27,845 bases of DNA, from the NCBI GenBank assembly GCA_964424335.1, contig CAYRIY010000040.1:1-27845 (forward strand). The letters are read 5' to 3'. The notes under the pieces are model-generated. The model had not been told where the DNA came from and did not search any database. It saw only the letters and a list, made by a program, of their open reading frames with translations. The translations under genes and the position numbers were made by a program. Positions 1 to 7,527 of this stretch are shown here, in pieces; position 1 is the stretch's first letter, and each line of letters starts with the position of its first letter. Source of the DNA: CAYRIY01 sp964424335. GTDB lineage: Bacteria; Bacillota; Limnochordia; DTU080; RSA5.

Positions 1-558
1 AAGAAGTGTTGCAGTTTTTTGGATTCCACGGGCTCGGCGGCGTATTGGGTATCGCTGCGGATTTTGCCGCTCTCATCGATTACGTACGCTTCGTACAACC
101 TGGTCCTCGCGATTCCACTCCTCGCTCCGGCAGGCGCCCTCGCGGGCGGTCCGGTACTGAAGAGGGGAGCGTTGCTGGGGGGAATCGGCCTTGCCCTGGG
201 AGCTCTTGGGATACACCTTGCGATTTTGACGGCGGTTCCAGAAATCACGCGCTTTGAGATCCCGATGTTGTTCCTCACGGAGCGCGCCTTTGGACCGCTC
301 TCGCTCGTCTACTCGGCGGTGCTGCTCGCAGAGGTGTACACGACCGCGGTCGCAAGCCTCTACGGCTTTACCGCTCGCATGACCAATCCTCAAGGGAAAC
401 AGTTTGTCAAAGTGGCGATCGCCACCGGAGCGGCCGCATTCATCGGCAGTTTGCTCGGATTCTCTGAATTGGTCGCAAAAGTGTACTCCGCGGTCGGCAT
501 CGCCGGCTACACCCTCCTCGTCACCTTGATTCTCGCATATTTTCGCACTCGAGACTAA
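1..558 (+). CDS. YkvI-like integral membrane protein, C-terminal part (5' end outside window)
   Basis: The reading frame is open from the first base and stops at 556-558, so only the last 185 or so residues are present. They form about five hydrophobic segments separated by short loops. The segment around YASYN-LVLAIPLLAP and the following EIPMLFL stretch resemble the Bacillus YkvI family of uncharacterised multi-spanning membrane proteins, which belong to the broad LeuT-like/APC fold. Transport function for this family is presumed and no substrate is known to me. An internal TTG at 19 could be read as a start, but it has no ribosome binding site and would begin in the middle of the fold, so I treat the gene as truncated by the window edge. 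The gene ends 95 bp before a sugar-acid dehydrogenase operon on the same strand. It could serve as uptake for that operon, but nothing in the sequence proves this. The family call rests on remembered similarity only. Confidence 0.6.
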   Translation, partial: KKCCSFLDSTGSAAYWVSLRILPLSSITYASYNLVLAIPLLAPAGALAGGPVLKRGALLGGIGLALGALGIHLAILTAVPEITRFEIPMLFLTERAFGPLSLVYSAVLLAEVYTTAVASLYGFTARMTNPQGKQFVKVAIATGAAAFIGSLLGFSELVAKVYSAVGIAGYTLLVTLILAYFRTRD

Positions 559-609
559 AATCAACGCATCGAGCGACCCCGCCGGGTGAGGAAACCGCAT
601 CGCGCCCGT

Positions 610-632
610 AGAATTGATCTTGTATCAATTCT
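610..632. promoter_or_regulatory. Perfect palindrome, probable operator upstream of the dehydrogenase operon
   Basis: Two 9-bp arms, AGAATTGAT at 610-618 and ATCAATTCT at 624-632, are exact inverted repeats around a 5-base spacer. The site ends one base before the GGTGGAGG ribosome binding sequence (633-640) of the first gene. A symmetric AT-rich site at this place is typical of a dimeric repressor site (GntR or LacI type). It could instead be a small hairpin that affects translation. No regulator gene is in the window to pair with it. Confidence 0.5.
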
Positions 633-653
633 GGTGGAGGATGACTGCACCTA

Positions 654-1664
654 ATGCGCACGATTCTCCTGGAAGAGCCGTATCGCTTGAGGCAAGTCGA
701 TTCGCGCCCGCCTGTCCGAAAGGCCGGAGAGGCGCTCGTCAAAGTGAAGAGGATCGGCGTCTGCGGCACCGATATGCACGCCTTTCGCGGTCGCCAGCCT
801 TACTTTACATACCCCCGCGTCTTAGGCCACGAGCTCGCCGTTGAAGTGGTGGAGGCGGATGCGAACAGCGACGTATCCCCCGGCGACTTGTGCGTCGTCA
901 TGCCGTACCTCTCTTGCGGGGCCTGCATCGCTTGCCGCGCCGGCAAGACTAATTGCTGCGCGTCGCTCAAGGTACTTGGCGTGCACGTCGACGGCGGCAT
1001 GACGGACCTCCTCAGTGTGCCCGTCGCCACCTTGATCCGAGGCGACGGACTTTCCTTGGAACAGATGGCGCTGGTCGAAAACCAGTCGATCGGAGCGCAT
1101 GCCGTGCGGCGGGCAGCGCCGGCGCCCGGAGAGACGGCCCTCGTGGTGGGCGCGGGTCCGATCGGGCTTGGCGTCATTCAGGCGGTCAAGGCCAAAGGCG
1201 CACGGGTGATCGTCGCCGACGTGAGCGAGGATCGGCTCGACTTTTGCCGGAAATCGCTGCATGTCGATGACGTGATCCTCGCGCCGGACGACGTCGCGGG
1301 CGAACTCGCCCGCATGACCTCAGGCGAGCTTGCGCCGGTCGTCTTTGACGCAACAGGCCATCCGGGATCGATGGAGCGCTCCTTTGACTTTGTGTCGAGC
1401 GGCGGTCGGCTCGTTTTTGTCGGCTTGGTGCAAGCGGACATCCGTTTCAACGACCCCGAGTTTCACAGGCGGGAGCTCACGTTGTACGCCAGCAGAAACG
1501 CGACCCGCGAGGACTTTGAATGGGTGATGGAGGCGATGAGGAAAGGGGCGATGGTGACGGATCCGATCATCACGCACAAGGTCGCCTTCGATGACCTCGC
1601 CGGCTCCTTTGAAGGGCTATTGCGTCCGGAGGCCAAGGTGATCAAAGCAATGGTTGAAGTGTAG
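654..1664 (+). CDS. Zinc-dependent MDR dehydrogenase, L-galactonate-5-dehydrogenase-like (sugar acid/polyol oxidation)
   Basis: This 336-residue protein is a medium-chain zinc alcohol dehydrogenase. Catalytic zinc ligands are visible as C37 in GVCGTDMH, H59-E60 in VLGHE and E142. The structural zinc lobe has C88, C91, C94 and C102. The nucleotide fold begins with GAGPIGLG at 166-173. The YPRVLGHE, AVRRAA, DPEFHRRE and SRNAT segments closely match my memory of E. coli L-galactonate-5-dehydrogenase (LgoD/YjjN), so the likely reaction is NAD-dependent oxidation of a secondary hydroxyl on a sugar acid, in the cytoplasm. The exact substrate cannot be fixed. The ATG at 654 is the only in-frame start, because a stop codon lies at 642-644; it follows GGTGGAGG by 13 bases, a rather long spacing. 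It heads a three-gene operon with an SDR and an aminotransferase, and a palindrome at 610-632 lies directly upstream. Confidence 0.85.
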   Translation: MRTILLEEPYRLRQVDSRPPVRKAGEALVKVKRIGVCGTDMHAFRGRQPYFTYPRVLGHELAVEVVEADANSDVSPGDLCVVMPYLSCGACIACRAGKTNCCASLKVLGVHVDGGMTDLLSVPVATLIRGDGLSLEQMALVENQSIGAHAVRRAAPAPGETALVVGAGPIGLGVIQAVKAKGARVIVADVSEDRLDFCRKSLHVDDVILAPDDVAGELARMTSGELAPVVFDATGHPGSMERSFDFVSSGGRLVFVGLVQADIRFNDPEFHRRELTLYASRNATREDFEWVMEAMRKGAMVTDPIITHKVAFDDLAGSFEGLLRPEAKVIKAMVEV

Positions 1665-1680
1665 ACAAGGGGGCCAAGCG

Positions 1681-2433
1681 ATGCGTTTAGCAGGTAAGCG
1701 AGCCATCATTACGGGAGCAGGGCGCGGCATCGGCAAAGCGACGGCAGTCAAGTTTTTAAAAGAGGGAGCGTCTGTCCTTGCTCTCGACATCGCACCGGAG
1801 CGGGTGGGGGAAGCTGCCTTCGAACTTGCATCCTTGGGGCCGATCGAGCCGTTTCCGGCCGACGTAACGAAAAAGAGCGACTGTGAGGCCGCCGTAGAGG
1901 CATGCGTCGATCGCTTCGGCGGGGTCGACGTGCTGATCAACAACGCCGGCGTCGCGCATTTCCAGCCCTTCCTCGAGACGACAGAGGAAGCCTGGGATCA
2001 TACGATGGACGTGGACCTCAAGGGCGTGTTCCTCATGGGTCAGGCGGCGGCAAGGCGCATGGTGCAGCAGGGGACCGGCGGAGCGATCGTGAACATGGCG
2101 TCGACCAATGGGCTCGCCGGTGAGCGGGAGCTCTCCGCCTACAATGCGGCGAAGGCAGGCGTGCTCCTGCTTACCAAGACGATGGCGATCGAGCTTGCTG
2201 AGCACAATATCAGGGTGAATGCCGTCTGCCCAGGGTTTATCCTCACCGACCTCGCGATCGAAAGCGGGGCGTCGATGGAGTTTGTGGAGGAGTACACCAA
2301 AAAGATCCCGCTCGGTCGGTACGGACGGCCGGAAGAGGTCGCCGACCTTTTTGCCTACCTCGCCTCGGATGAAGCAAGTTTCATCACAGGCGAAGGCGTC
2401 GTGATCGATGGTGGGCAGCTCTCCGAGGAGTGA
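1681..2433 (+). CDS. Short-chain dehydrogenase/reductase (SDR), classical type
   Basis: The 250-residue protein has every classical SDR landmark: the cofactor glycine motif TGAGRGIG at 11-18, D61-V in the adenine pocket region, NNAG at 87-90, the catalytic S141-Y154-K158 (YNAAK), and NAVCPGF after strand 6. D36 at the end of the second strand favours NAD over NADP. Such proteins oxidise or reduce hydroxyls on sugars, sugar acids or acyl chains. The name 3-oxoacyl-ACP reductase is often given to them automatically, but the neighbours make sugar-acid metabolism more likely. The ATG at 1681 was chosen because AAGGGGG precedes it by 7 bases; an in-frame ATG at 1654 overlaps the previous gene and has no such site. 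Only 16 bp separate it from the LgoD-like gene, so the two are probably co-transcribed and may catalyse successive oxidations. Confidence 0.85.
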   Translation: MRLAGKRAIITGAGRGIGKATAVKFLKEGASVLALDIAPERVGEAAFELASLGPIEPFPADVTKKSDCEAAVEACVDRFGGVDVLINNAGVAHFQPFLETTEEAWDHTMDVDLKGVFLMGQAAARRMVQQGTGGAIVNMASTNGLAGERELSAYNAAKAGVLLLTKTMAIELAEHNIRVNAVCPGFILTDLAIESGASMEFVEEYTKKIPLGRYGRPEEVADLFAYLASDEASFITGEGVVIDGGQLSEE

Positions 2434-2484
2434 GCGCCAAAGATGTCAAATTACGCCATGCACGCTATTTGAAGGGAAGTCACC

Positions 2485-3780
2485 ATGAATCCACTCGCTC
2501 AAGGATTGAATGAGAGAATAAAGCAGCACGATCCCCACGTGTACGAGATGCTCTCGGGACTTGGAAAGCAGCTTTACTTTCCTCGGGGCATCTTGTCTCA
2601 GACGGCTGAGGCAAAGACGAAGGCGACGCGCTTTAACGCCACGATCGGCATCGCCACGGAGGACGGCCGCCCGATGCGGCTTGGACTCTTTGACGCGATG
2701 CTGCCGACGCTCGAGCCCGAGGATCTCTACCCGTATGCGCCGCCCGCCGGCAAGCCGGCGCTGCGTGAGGCGTGGCGCGAGCGCCTGATCGAGCAAAATC
2801 CGTCGATGCGCGGGAAGCGGTTTGGGCTGCCGATCGTGACCAACGCTCTGACTCACGGGCTCAGCATCGTCGCCGATATGTTTGCCGACGTGGGCGACAC
2901 ACTCGTCCTCCCAGACAAGTATTGGGGCAATTACAACCTGACGTTCTCCGTGCGCCGAGGGGCGACGGTGAAGACGTACCGCACGTTCGACGAAAACGGC
3001 CGTTACGACGTCGCAGCGCTCGAAAGGGCACTCGCCGAGCTCGAGGGCGGCAAGGCGATCGTGCTCCTCAACTTTCCAAACAACCCGACGGGTTATACTC
3101 CCGGCGAAGAAGAAGCCGCAGGGATCGTGTCCGCGCTCCGGCAATCCGCCGAAGCGGGAACCAACCTCGTGGTCGTCCTCGACGACGCCTACTTCGGGCT
3201 TTTTTACGAGGACTCGATCAAAGAGTCGCTCTTTGGCCGGATTGCGGGTTTACACCCGCGCATTCTCCCGATCAAGGTGGATGGGGCGACCAAAGAGCAG
3301 TTTGTGTGGGGCTTTCGCGTCGGCTTTCTCACATTTGCCGCAAGCAGCGACGAGACGCTCGCAGCGCTCGAAGCCAAGGCGACGGGCTGCATTCGCGGCG
3401 CGATTTCAAGTGGCCCCCATCCCAGCCAGACACTCGTGCTCGAGGCGCTCAAGTCTCCGGAGTTCAAGCGCCAGCGGGATGAGAAAGAGGCGATCCTAAG
3501 GGCCAGAGCGACCAAGGTCAAGAGTTTGCTCGACTCGGGCAAGTACGGGGACGCGTGGACGTACTATCCGTTCAACTCCGGCTACTTCATGTGCCTCAAG
3601 TTAAACGGAGTGGATGCCGAGGCGCTCAGGACGCACCTGCTCGACGAGTACGGCGTTGGGACGATCTCGATCGGCAGCACGGACCTTCGCATCGCGTTCT
3701 CCTGTGTCGACGTTGCCGACGTCGAACCCCTCTTTGACCTGATCCACAAGGGCTACCTCGATTTGAAAAACAAGCCGTGA
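2485..3780 (+). CDS. PLP-dependent aminotransferase, class I/II fold
   Basis: The 431-residue protein has the fold-type I aminotransferase layout: a substrate-arm region near YPYAPPAGKPALREA (a glycine-proline bend before the large domain), NFPNNPTGY around residue 200, DDAYFG around 234, and the cofactor region DGATKEQFVWGFRVGF with K270 as the expected Schiff-base lysine and R276 or R278 in the place of the phosphate-binding arginine. The usual SxSK motif is replaced by GATK, which marks a divergent subfamily rather than standard aspartate or aromatic aminotransferases. I do not know its substrate. A ribosome binding sequence GAAGGGAAG lies just before the ATG. It is 51 bp downstream of the SDR, on the same strand, so it probably completes an operon in which two dehydrogenases make a keto compound that this enzyme could aminate. 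That role is inference. Confidence 0.8.
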   Translation: MNPLAQGLNERIKQHDPHVYEMLSGLGKQLYFPRGILSQTAEAKTKATRFNATIGIATEDGRPMRLGLFDAMLPTLEPEDLYPYAPPAGKPALREAWRERLIEQNPSMRGKRFGLPIVTNALTHGLSIVADMFADVGDTLVLPDKYWGNYNLTFSVRRGATVKTYRTFDENGRYDVAALERALAELEGGKAIVLLNFPNNPTGYTPGEEEAAGIVSALRQSAEAGTNLVVVLDDAYFGLFYEDSIKESLFGRIAGLHPRILPIKVDGATKEQFVWGFRVGFLTFAASSDETLAALEAKATGCIRGAISSGPHPSQTLVLEALKSPEFKRQRDEKEAILRARATKVKSLLDSGKYGDAWTYYPFNSGYFMCLKLNGVDAEALRTHLLDEYGVGTISIGSTDLRIAFSCVDVADVEPLFDLIHKGYLDLKNKP

Positions 3781-3787
3781 AAAAGAC

Positions 3788-3818
3788 GATGGGGGTGGGC
3801 GTTAGGCCCACCCCCGTC
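3788..3818 (-). terminator. Rho-independent terminator between convergent genes
   Basis: A perfect 10-bp GC-rich stem (GGGGGTGGGC at 3791-3800 and its complement at 3806-3815) with loop GTTAG can be lengthened to 13 pairs with one G-T. Read on the minus strand it is followed within three bases by TTTTT (complement of 3780-3784), so it should end transcription of the minus-strand sulfatase and oxidoreductase pair. The plus side has no T-run, but the hairpin may also slow transcription from the aminotransferase operon. Confidence 0.85.
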
Positions 3819-3829
3819 AACTTATGGGC

Positions 3830-4828
3830 TTATGGATACTGCGGGACAAGCGGCTTGCCCGTCTGTGCGGAAATGCCCGTCCCCTCGATCACTTGGATGA
3901 CGCGCCGGGCCGATTCCGGCGTGACGACGAGCGGGGCGCCGTCCAAGATGTGGTCTGCGACATTCGCATAGTAGGCGTCCCAGTTGCTCGCCTTGTATGG
4001 AGCCTGTATGGAGGCCGCGACCCCGTCGACCTCGGTGTGCACCTCAAAATGCTTGTCCTTGCTGATGATCGCGCCTTTGGTTCCGAGCACGCGCCATCTG
4101 GGTTTGGGCGCTCGGTCGAGATGGGACATGGTGATGTCGGCGACCGCCCCGTTTTGGAACCGTACGATGGAGTGAACGTGATCTTCGTTGGTGACGTCCA
4201 TCCACATTCGCTTTTGTGTGAAGCCGATGATCTGCTCGATCGGGCTGTCGACCAGGTTGAGCAGCCAATCGACGTAGTGCGCGCCCCAATCGTAGAAGGC
4301 GCCGCCTGAGATGTCTTTGTACGACCGCCACCATGTGCCGGGATGGCCGTAGTTTCCGCCCCACATCTCAACGTGAAAAATGTCGCCGATCAGTCCCTGT
4401 TCCACAATTTCCTTGAGCGCCGTAAAGTCTCCGTCCCAGCGGCGGTTGTGAAAGACCGAGACCATGAGGCCGCGCTCTTTGGCCGCGGCGATCATCGCGT
4501 CGGCTTCGTTTACCGTGATGCACATCGGCTTCTCCACGATGGCGTGCTTTCCGGACTGCAACGCCGCGATCGCCAGCTCGGCGTGGGTGTTGTGGGGCGT
4601 AATGACGGTGACGAGATCAATCTCTTCGTCGGCGAACACGTCTTGCACGGCGTTGTACGTCTTGATGCCGGGAAAATCCTGCGCCGCCTGCTCGGTGCGG
4701 GACGGGTCCAGGTCGCATACGGCACGGAGTTCCATCCTGCCTGTGAGGTGCATGGATTCGGCGTGCCGTTTGCCCATGTTGAATGCCCCGCCGTATCCAA
4801 TGACGGCCGCTCTAATTGGTGCGTTCAA
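3830..4828 (-). CDS. Gfo/Idh/MocA family oxidoreductase (NAD(P)-dependent sugar dehydrogenase)
   Basis: The 332-residue protein starts with a Rossmann strand and glycine loop (VIGYGGAFNMG, 9-19), has the family signature EKP at 99-101 whose lysine contacts the substrate, and has the catalytic-type histidine H184 in GGAFYDWGAHYVDWL. The C-terminal half is the usual open beta-sheet substrate domain. Members oxidise or epimerise sugars, inositols and derivatives through a bound or soluble nicotinamide. The start is TTG at 4828: the sequence GGAGGG lies six bases upstream on the coding strand, while a longer frame starting at 4870 has no such site. The gene lies 138 bp downstream of the sulfatase gene and ends before the terminator at 3788-3818, so the two are probably co-transcribed. 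A sulfated or desulfated sugar is a reasonable substrate, by inference. Confidence 0.85.
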   Translation of the reverse strand: MNAPIRAAVIGYGGAFNMGKRHAESMHLTGRMELRAVCDLDPSRTEQAAQDFPGIKTYNAVQDVFADEEIDLVTVITPHNTHAELAIAALQSGKHAIVEKPMCITVNEADAMIAAAKERGLMVSVFHNRRWDGDFTALKEIVEQGLIGDIFHVEMWGGNYGHPGTWWRSYKDISGGAFYDWGAHYVDWLLNLVDSPIEQIIGFTQKRMWMDVTNEDHVHSIVRFQNGAVADITMSHLDRAPKPRWRVLGTKGAIISKDKHFEVHTEVDGVAASIQAPYKASNWDAYYANVADHILDGAPLVVTPESARRVIQVIEGTGISAQTGKPLVPQYP

Positions 4829-4966
4829 GTGTAGCCCTCCGAGACTTTGCTGTGGTGTGCTGCGCGGCACCCGACCTAGGTACGGGCGCCGCGCTTTGAG
4901 TGATGTGCTGGTTCCCGAGGTTCGACGCCCGCTGTGCGAATCCCCCCACGTCGAAAAACTTCTCGC

Positions 4967-6280
4967 CTATTCTCGGGGCCGATCTTTGGGGCTGAGCGAT
5001 GTCACGAGGTTGACGACGGCCCCTTCCGGCTTAGGCACTCGCCCATCGGGGAGGAGAGGGTCGTCCGTCTCGGCCATCCACGCGTCGAGGAGTCGGGAAA
5101 GCTCCTCGTACACATCCTGGTAACGGGCATCTCCGATTCGATTGACGCGCTCCACGGGGTCGAGATAAAGGTCAAAGAGCATCTCTCGCTCACGCTTCTC
5201 CTGGAGGAGCCCGGCGTCGACCATGAACGTCTTACTTGGACCGTCATCGATGTTTCCCGCCACAATCGTGTCGAGGCCGTTGTCATACACCCGGATCAGC
5301 TTGTGGCGATCGGTCCGCACGCAGCGGAGCGGTTCGTAGGCGGCGTGGTACGACACTTCGGCAAAGATCGCTTCGCGCACGCGCTCCACCTTGCCAAAAA
5401 GCAACGGGAGGAGTGAATGGCCCTGAAGCCAATCGGGCTTTGCCATGCCTGTCAGGTCGCAAAGGGTGGGGTAAAGGTCAAGCTGAGATACGAGTGCGTC
5501 CGTCACTTTTCCAGCCATCGGATTGCCGGGAAAGCGCAGGATGGTGGCAACGCCGATGCCCGTGTCGTACAGCGTGGACTTGCAGTGGGGAAAAGCCACG
5601 CCGTGGTCCGTCGTAAAGAGGACGATCGTCTTGTCGGCAACACCGGCCTCTTCAATGGCGTCGAGGACGATGCCGACACATTCGTCGACGATCCTCGCGG
5701 AGAGGATGAACCGGGCCATGTCCTCTCGCGTCGCTGGATCGTCGTACATAGGAAAGAGCGGCATCAGGTAGTCCGGGTCAATCGAGTCGTCGAGCTCGGG
5801 AAACTCTCGATGGGTGTTGTGCAGCCCCAGAGCAAGGAAGAACGGCTTGCCATCGCTTGCCCGAATGTACTCGGCCGCGCTCTTTGCGATCCCAATGTCC
5901 TGGTCTTCATCCGGCGACGCGGTCAAAATCCGCTGGTACCCGATCGTCTGTTCCTCTCCCCGGGCCACCTCGTGCTGGACGCCTCCCAGGACCGTCTCGT
6001 AACCGTGGTCGCGGAGCGCGCGGGCGAGGTGGGCGTTTCGGCCCTGGTCCGTAAGGGAGAAGCCGCGGTGCGCAAGGCCCGTCATCCCGGCTGAGTGAGC
6101 GGCCATTCCGGTCAGGAGGGCGGATCGGCTCGGCGAACACGTCGGCGCCGCCGAAAAGGCCTTGCGAAAAAGCGTCCCCTCTTTCGCAAGCCGCATGAGG
6201 TTTGGTGTCGGCACGGGGTAGCCGTACGGTTCGATGACCCTGCCGAGGTCGTGTGTGTTCAGGTAGATGACGTTGAGCAT
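4967..6280 (-). CDS. Sulfatase (alkaline-phosphatase superfamily, formylglycine-dependent), cytoplasmic
   Basis: The 437-residue enzyme carries the sulfatase signature CSPSR at 48-52. C48 would be converted to formylglycine, with R52 and K234 as supporting active-site residues. Metal ligands appear to be D11 in NTHDLGR and D225-H226 in FTTDHG. A D-H pair is typical of choline-sulfatase and phosphonate-monoesterase-like members, whereas arylsulfatases normally use D-N. There is no signal peptide: the sequence begins directly with the first beta strand, so hydrolysis occurs inside the cell on an imported sulfate ester or sulfamate. Similar leaderless sulfatases with a THD-GR start are, as I recall, common in Paenibacillus. 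The start is supported by AAAGGAGA nine bases before the ATG. No formylglycine-generating enzyme is in the window. It is followed by a Gfo/Idh/MocA gene and diverges from another across 200 bp. The precise substrate is unknown. Confidence 0.85.
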   Translation of the reverse strand: MLNVIYLNTHDLGRVIEPYGYPVPTPNLMRLAKEGTLFRKAFSAAPTCSPSRSALLTGMAAHSAGMTGLAHRGFSLTDQGRNAHLARALRDHGYETVLGGVQHEVARGEEQTIGYQRILTASPDEDQDIGIAKSAAEYIRASDGKPFFLALGLHNTHREFPELDDSIDPDYLMPLFPMYDDPATREDMARFILSARIVDECVGIVLDAIEEAGVADKTIVLFTTDHGVAFPHCKSTLYDTGIGVATILRFPGNPMAGKVTDALVSQLDLYPTLCDLTGMAKPDWLQGHSLLPLLFGKVERVREAIFAEVSYHAAYEPLRCVRTDRHKLIRVYDNGLDTIVAGNIDDGPSKTFMVDAGLLQEKREREMLFDLYLDPVERVNRIGDARYQDVYEELSRLLDAWMAETDDPLLPDGRVPKPEGAVVNLVTSLSPKDRPRE

Positions 6281-6309
6281 GGCTCGTTCTCCTTTGACTG
6301 TGTCTCTCC

Positions 6310-6330
6310 AGGCGCAGTTCGCTTGCGCCT
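6310..6330. repeat. Short inverted repeat in the sulfatase/oxidoreductase divergent spacer
   Basis: The 200-bp spacer 6281-6480 between divergent genes contains AGGCGCA (6310-6316) and TGCGCCT (6324-6330), a perfect 7-bp inverted repeat with a 7-base loop, about 30 bp upstream of the sulfatase start. It may be a hairpin in the sulfatase leader or an operator half-site pair. I could not find a convincing promoter in the spacer. Confidence 0.3.
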
Positions 6331-6480
6331 TTGGGGATCAGTCTTCGTGTAGTACGAATGACTTTCCCGCGCTCCACTTTCGTCCGAGGATGGCGTCAAC
6401 CTGCTCATGTTCGAAGGAATTCAACCCGGAACGGTACAAATCAACGTAGTCGGAGTATAGGTTGGAGGTTTGTTGAATTC

Positions 6481-7464
6481 ATGCGAATCGTGTGTTTGGG
6501 ACTGGGCAACCGGGGAAAGCAGTGGGTGCGATGGGCCGAGCAGGCCGGCGCCGACGTGGTCGGTGTGGTCGACCTGCACCGCCCCACGCTGGACGCCGTG
6601 GGAGAAGAACTGGGGATACCGCCAGCGCGTCGCTTTACTTCGCTCGCGGAGGCGGTCAAGGCCACAGAGGCGCCCGCAGTCGTTGCTTGCGCTCCCAACG
6701 CCGCTCACGCAGCGATCATCAATGACTGTCTCGAACTTGGCGTACATGTCCTGATCGAAAAACCGTTCACCGAAGATCTGGCCACGGCCATTGAACTCAC
6801 CCGGCGGGCCGAGGAGGCCGGCGTGCACGTCGTGATCGCACAACAGTATCGGTACGGGGCGACGTTTCGCCACATGGCGCACCTCGTCCAGTCTCGGCTC
6901 GGCAGGATCACGGGCGGGAGCGTCGAGTTTTACCGCTGGAGGCCTTCGGTGGGGTTGAAGTTGCCGATCTTGCTCAACCAAGGCGTTCATCAGTTTGACT
7001 GCCTCCGTTACGTGCTGGGTGAGGACCCCGAATCGTGCGCCGCCGAGCTTTGGAACCCCGACTGGAACGATTGCGACGGTCCGACCGTTGCAGAGGCGAT
7101 ATTCCGGTTCCCAAGCGGAGCGCGCGTACACTACAGCGGCAATTACGCAGCGAAGGGAAAAGTGACGTCCTTTGACGGCGTCTGGCGCTTTGAAGGCGAG
7201 AATGGGCAAGTCACGTACGACGGGGTTGAGCGCGTTGTGCTCAGTGAAGGCTCCGAAGAGAGCGATGTGTTTGTGGAGCCTTCGGGAAGGGGCAGAGCGA
7301 CGGCTCAGGTGGACCTGTGCAAGGACTTTCTCAAGGCGCTCGCAGGAGGGCCGCCGCCTCCGACGCGCGCCCAGGACAACTTAAAGACGTTGGCGATGGT
7401 CTTTGCCATCGAGATGAGCAGTCGGCTGCGGCGCGAGGTCTCCCTCGACGAGGTTCTGGCTTAG
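6481..7464 (+). CDS. Gfo/Idh/MocA family oxidoreductase (second paralogue)
   Basis: The 327-residue protein has the N-terminal dinucleotide-binding motif GLGNRG (7-12), EKP at 93-95 and a candidate catalytic histidine at H170 in LLNQGVHQFDCL. This is the usual Gfo/Idh/MocA plan of Rossmann domain plus substrate-binding beta sheet. It is only distantly similar to the other family member at 3830-4828, so the two are not a recent duplication. The ATG at 6481 was chosen because GGAGG lies 12 bases before it and homology begins exactly there; the frame can be extended to 6331, but the added residues look non-coding. It is the first gene of a plus-strand trio with a kinase and an enolase paralogue and diverges from the sulfatase. 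A likely role is oxidation of a sugar or sugar acid before phosphorylation; the substrate is not known. Confidence 0.85.
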   Translation: MRIVCLGLGNRGKQWVRWAEQAGADVVGVVDLHRPTLDAVGEELGIPPARRFTSLAEAVKATEAPAVVACAPNAAHAAIINDCLELGVHVLIEKPFTEDLATAIELTRRAEEAGVHVVIAQQYRYGATFRHMAHLVQSRLGRITGGSVEFYRWRPSVGLKLPILLNQGVHQFDCLRYVLGEDPESCAAELWNPDWNDCDGPTVAEAIFRFPSGARVHYSGNYAAKGKVTSFDGVWRFEGENGQVTYDGVERVVLSEGSEESDVFVEPSGRGRATAQVDLCKDFLKALAGGPPPPTRAQDNLKTLAMVFAIEMSSRLRREVSLDEVLA

Positions 7465-7527
7465 AAGGCGCGGCGGGACGCTCGGCGGCGCCTTTGGGCG
7501 AAACTGCACTTGGAGGCTTAAGTCGAC

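Noticed and set aside
641..844. Small frame starting at ATG 641 directly after GGTGGAGG
   Set aside because: It is well placed for the ribosome binding site, but it runs out of frame into the dehydrogenase gene with arginine-rich nonsense; the LgoD-like frame is clearly the coding one.
2446..3144. A 232-codon minus-strand frame opposite the aminotransferase
   Set aside because: Antisense to a well-supported gene with the expected PLP motifs; no motif of its own.
4464..6094. Plus-strand frames of 219 and 225 codons opposite the first Gfo/Idh/MocA gene and the sulfatase
   Set aside because: Shadows of real genes; cysteine- and serine- or valine-rich without recognisable domains.
6331..6480. 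N-terminal extension of the second Gfo/Idh/MocA gene
   Set aside because: The added 50 residues have no family similarity; the Rossmann fold begins at the ATG at 6481 with GGAGG upstream.
6417..6480. GAATTCAAC and GTTGAATTC inverted repeat before the second Gfo/Idh/MocA gene
   Set aside because: The 9-bp arms are 46 bases apart and one overlaps the start region; likely chance given the EcoRI-type palindrome at its core.
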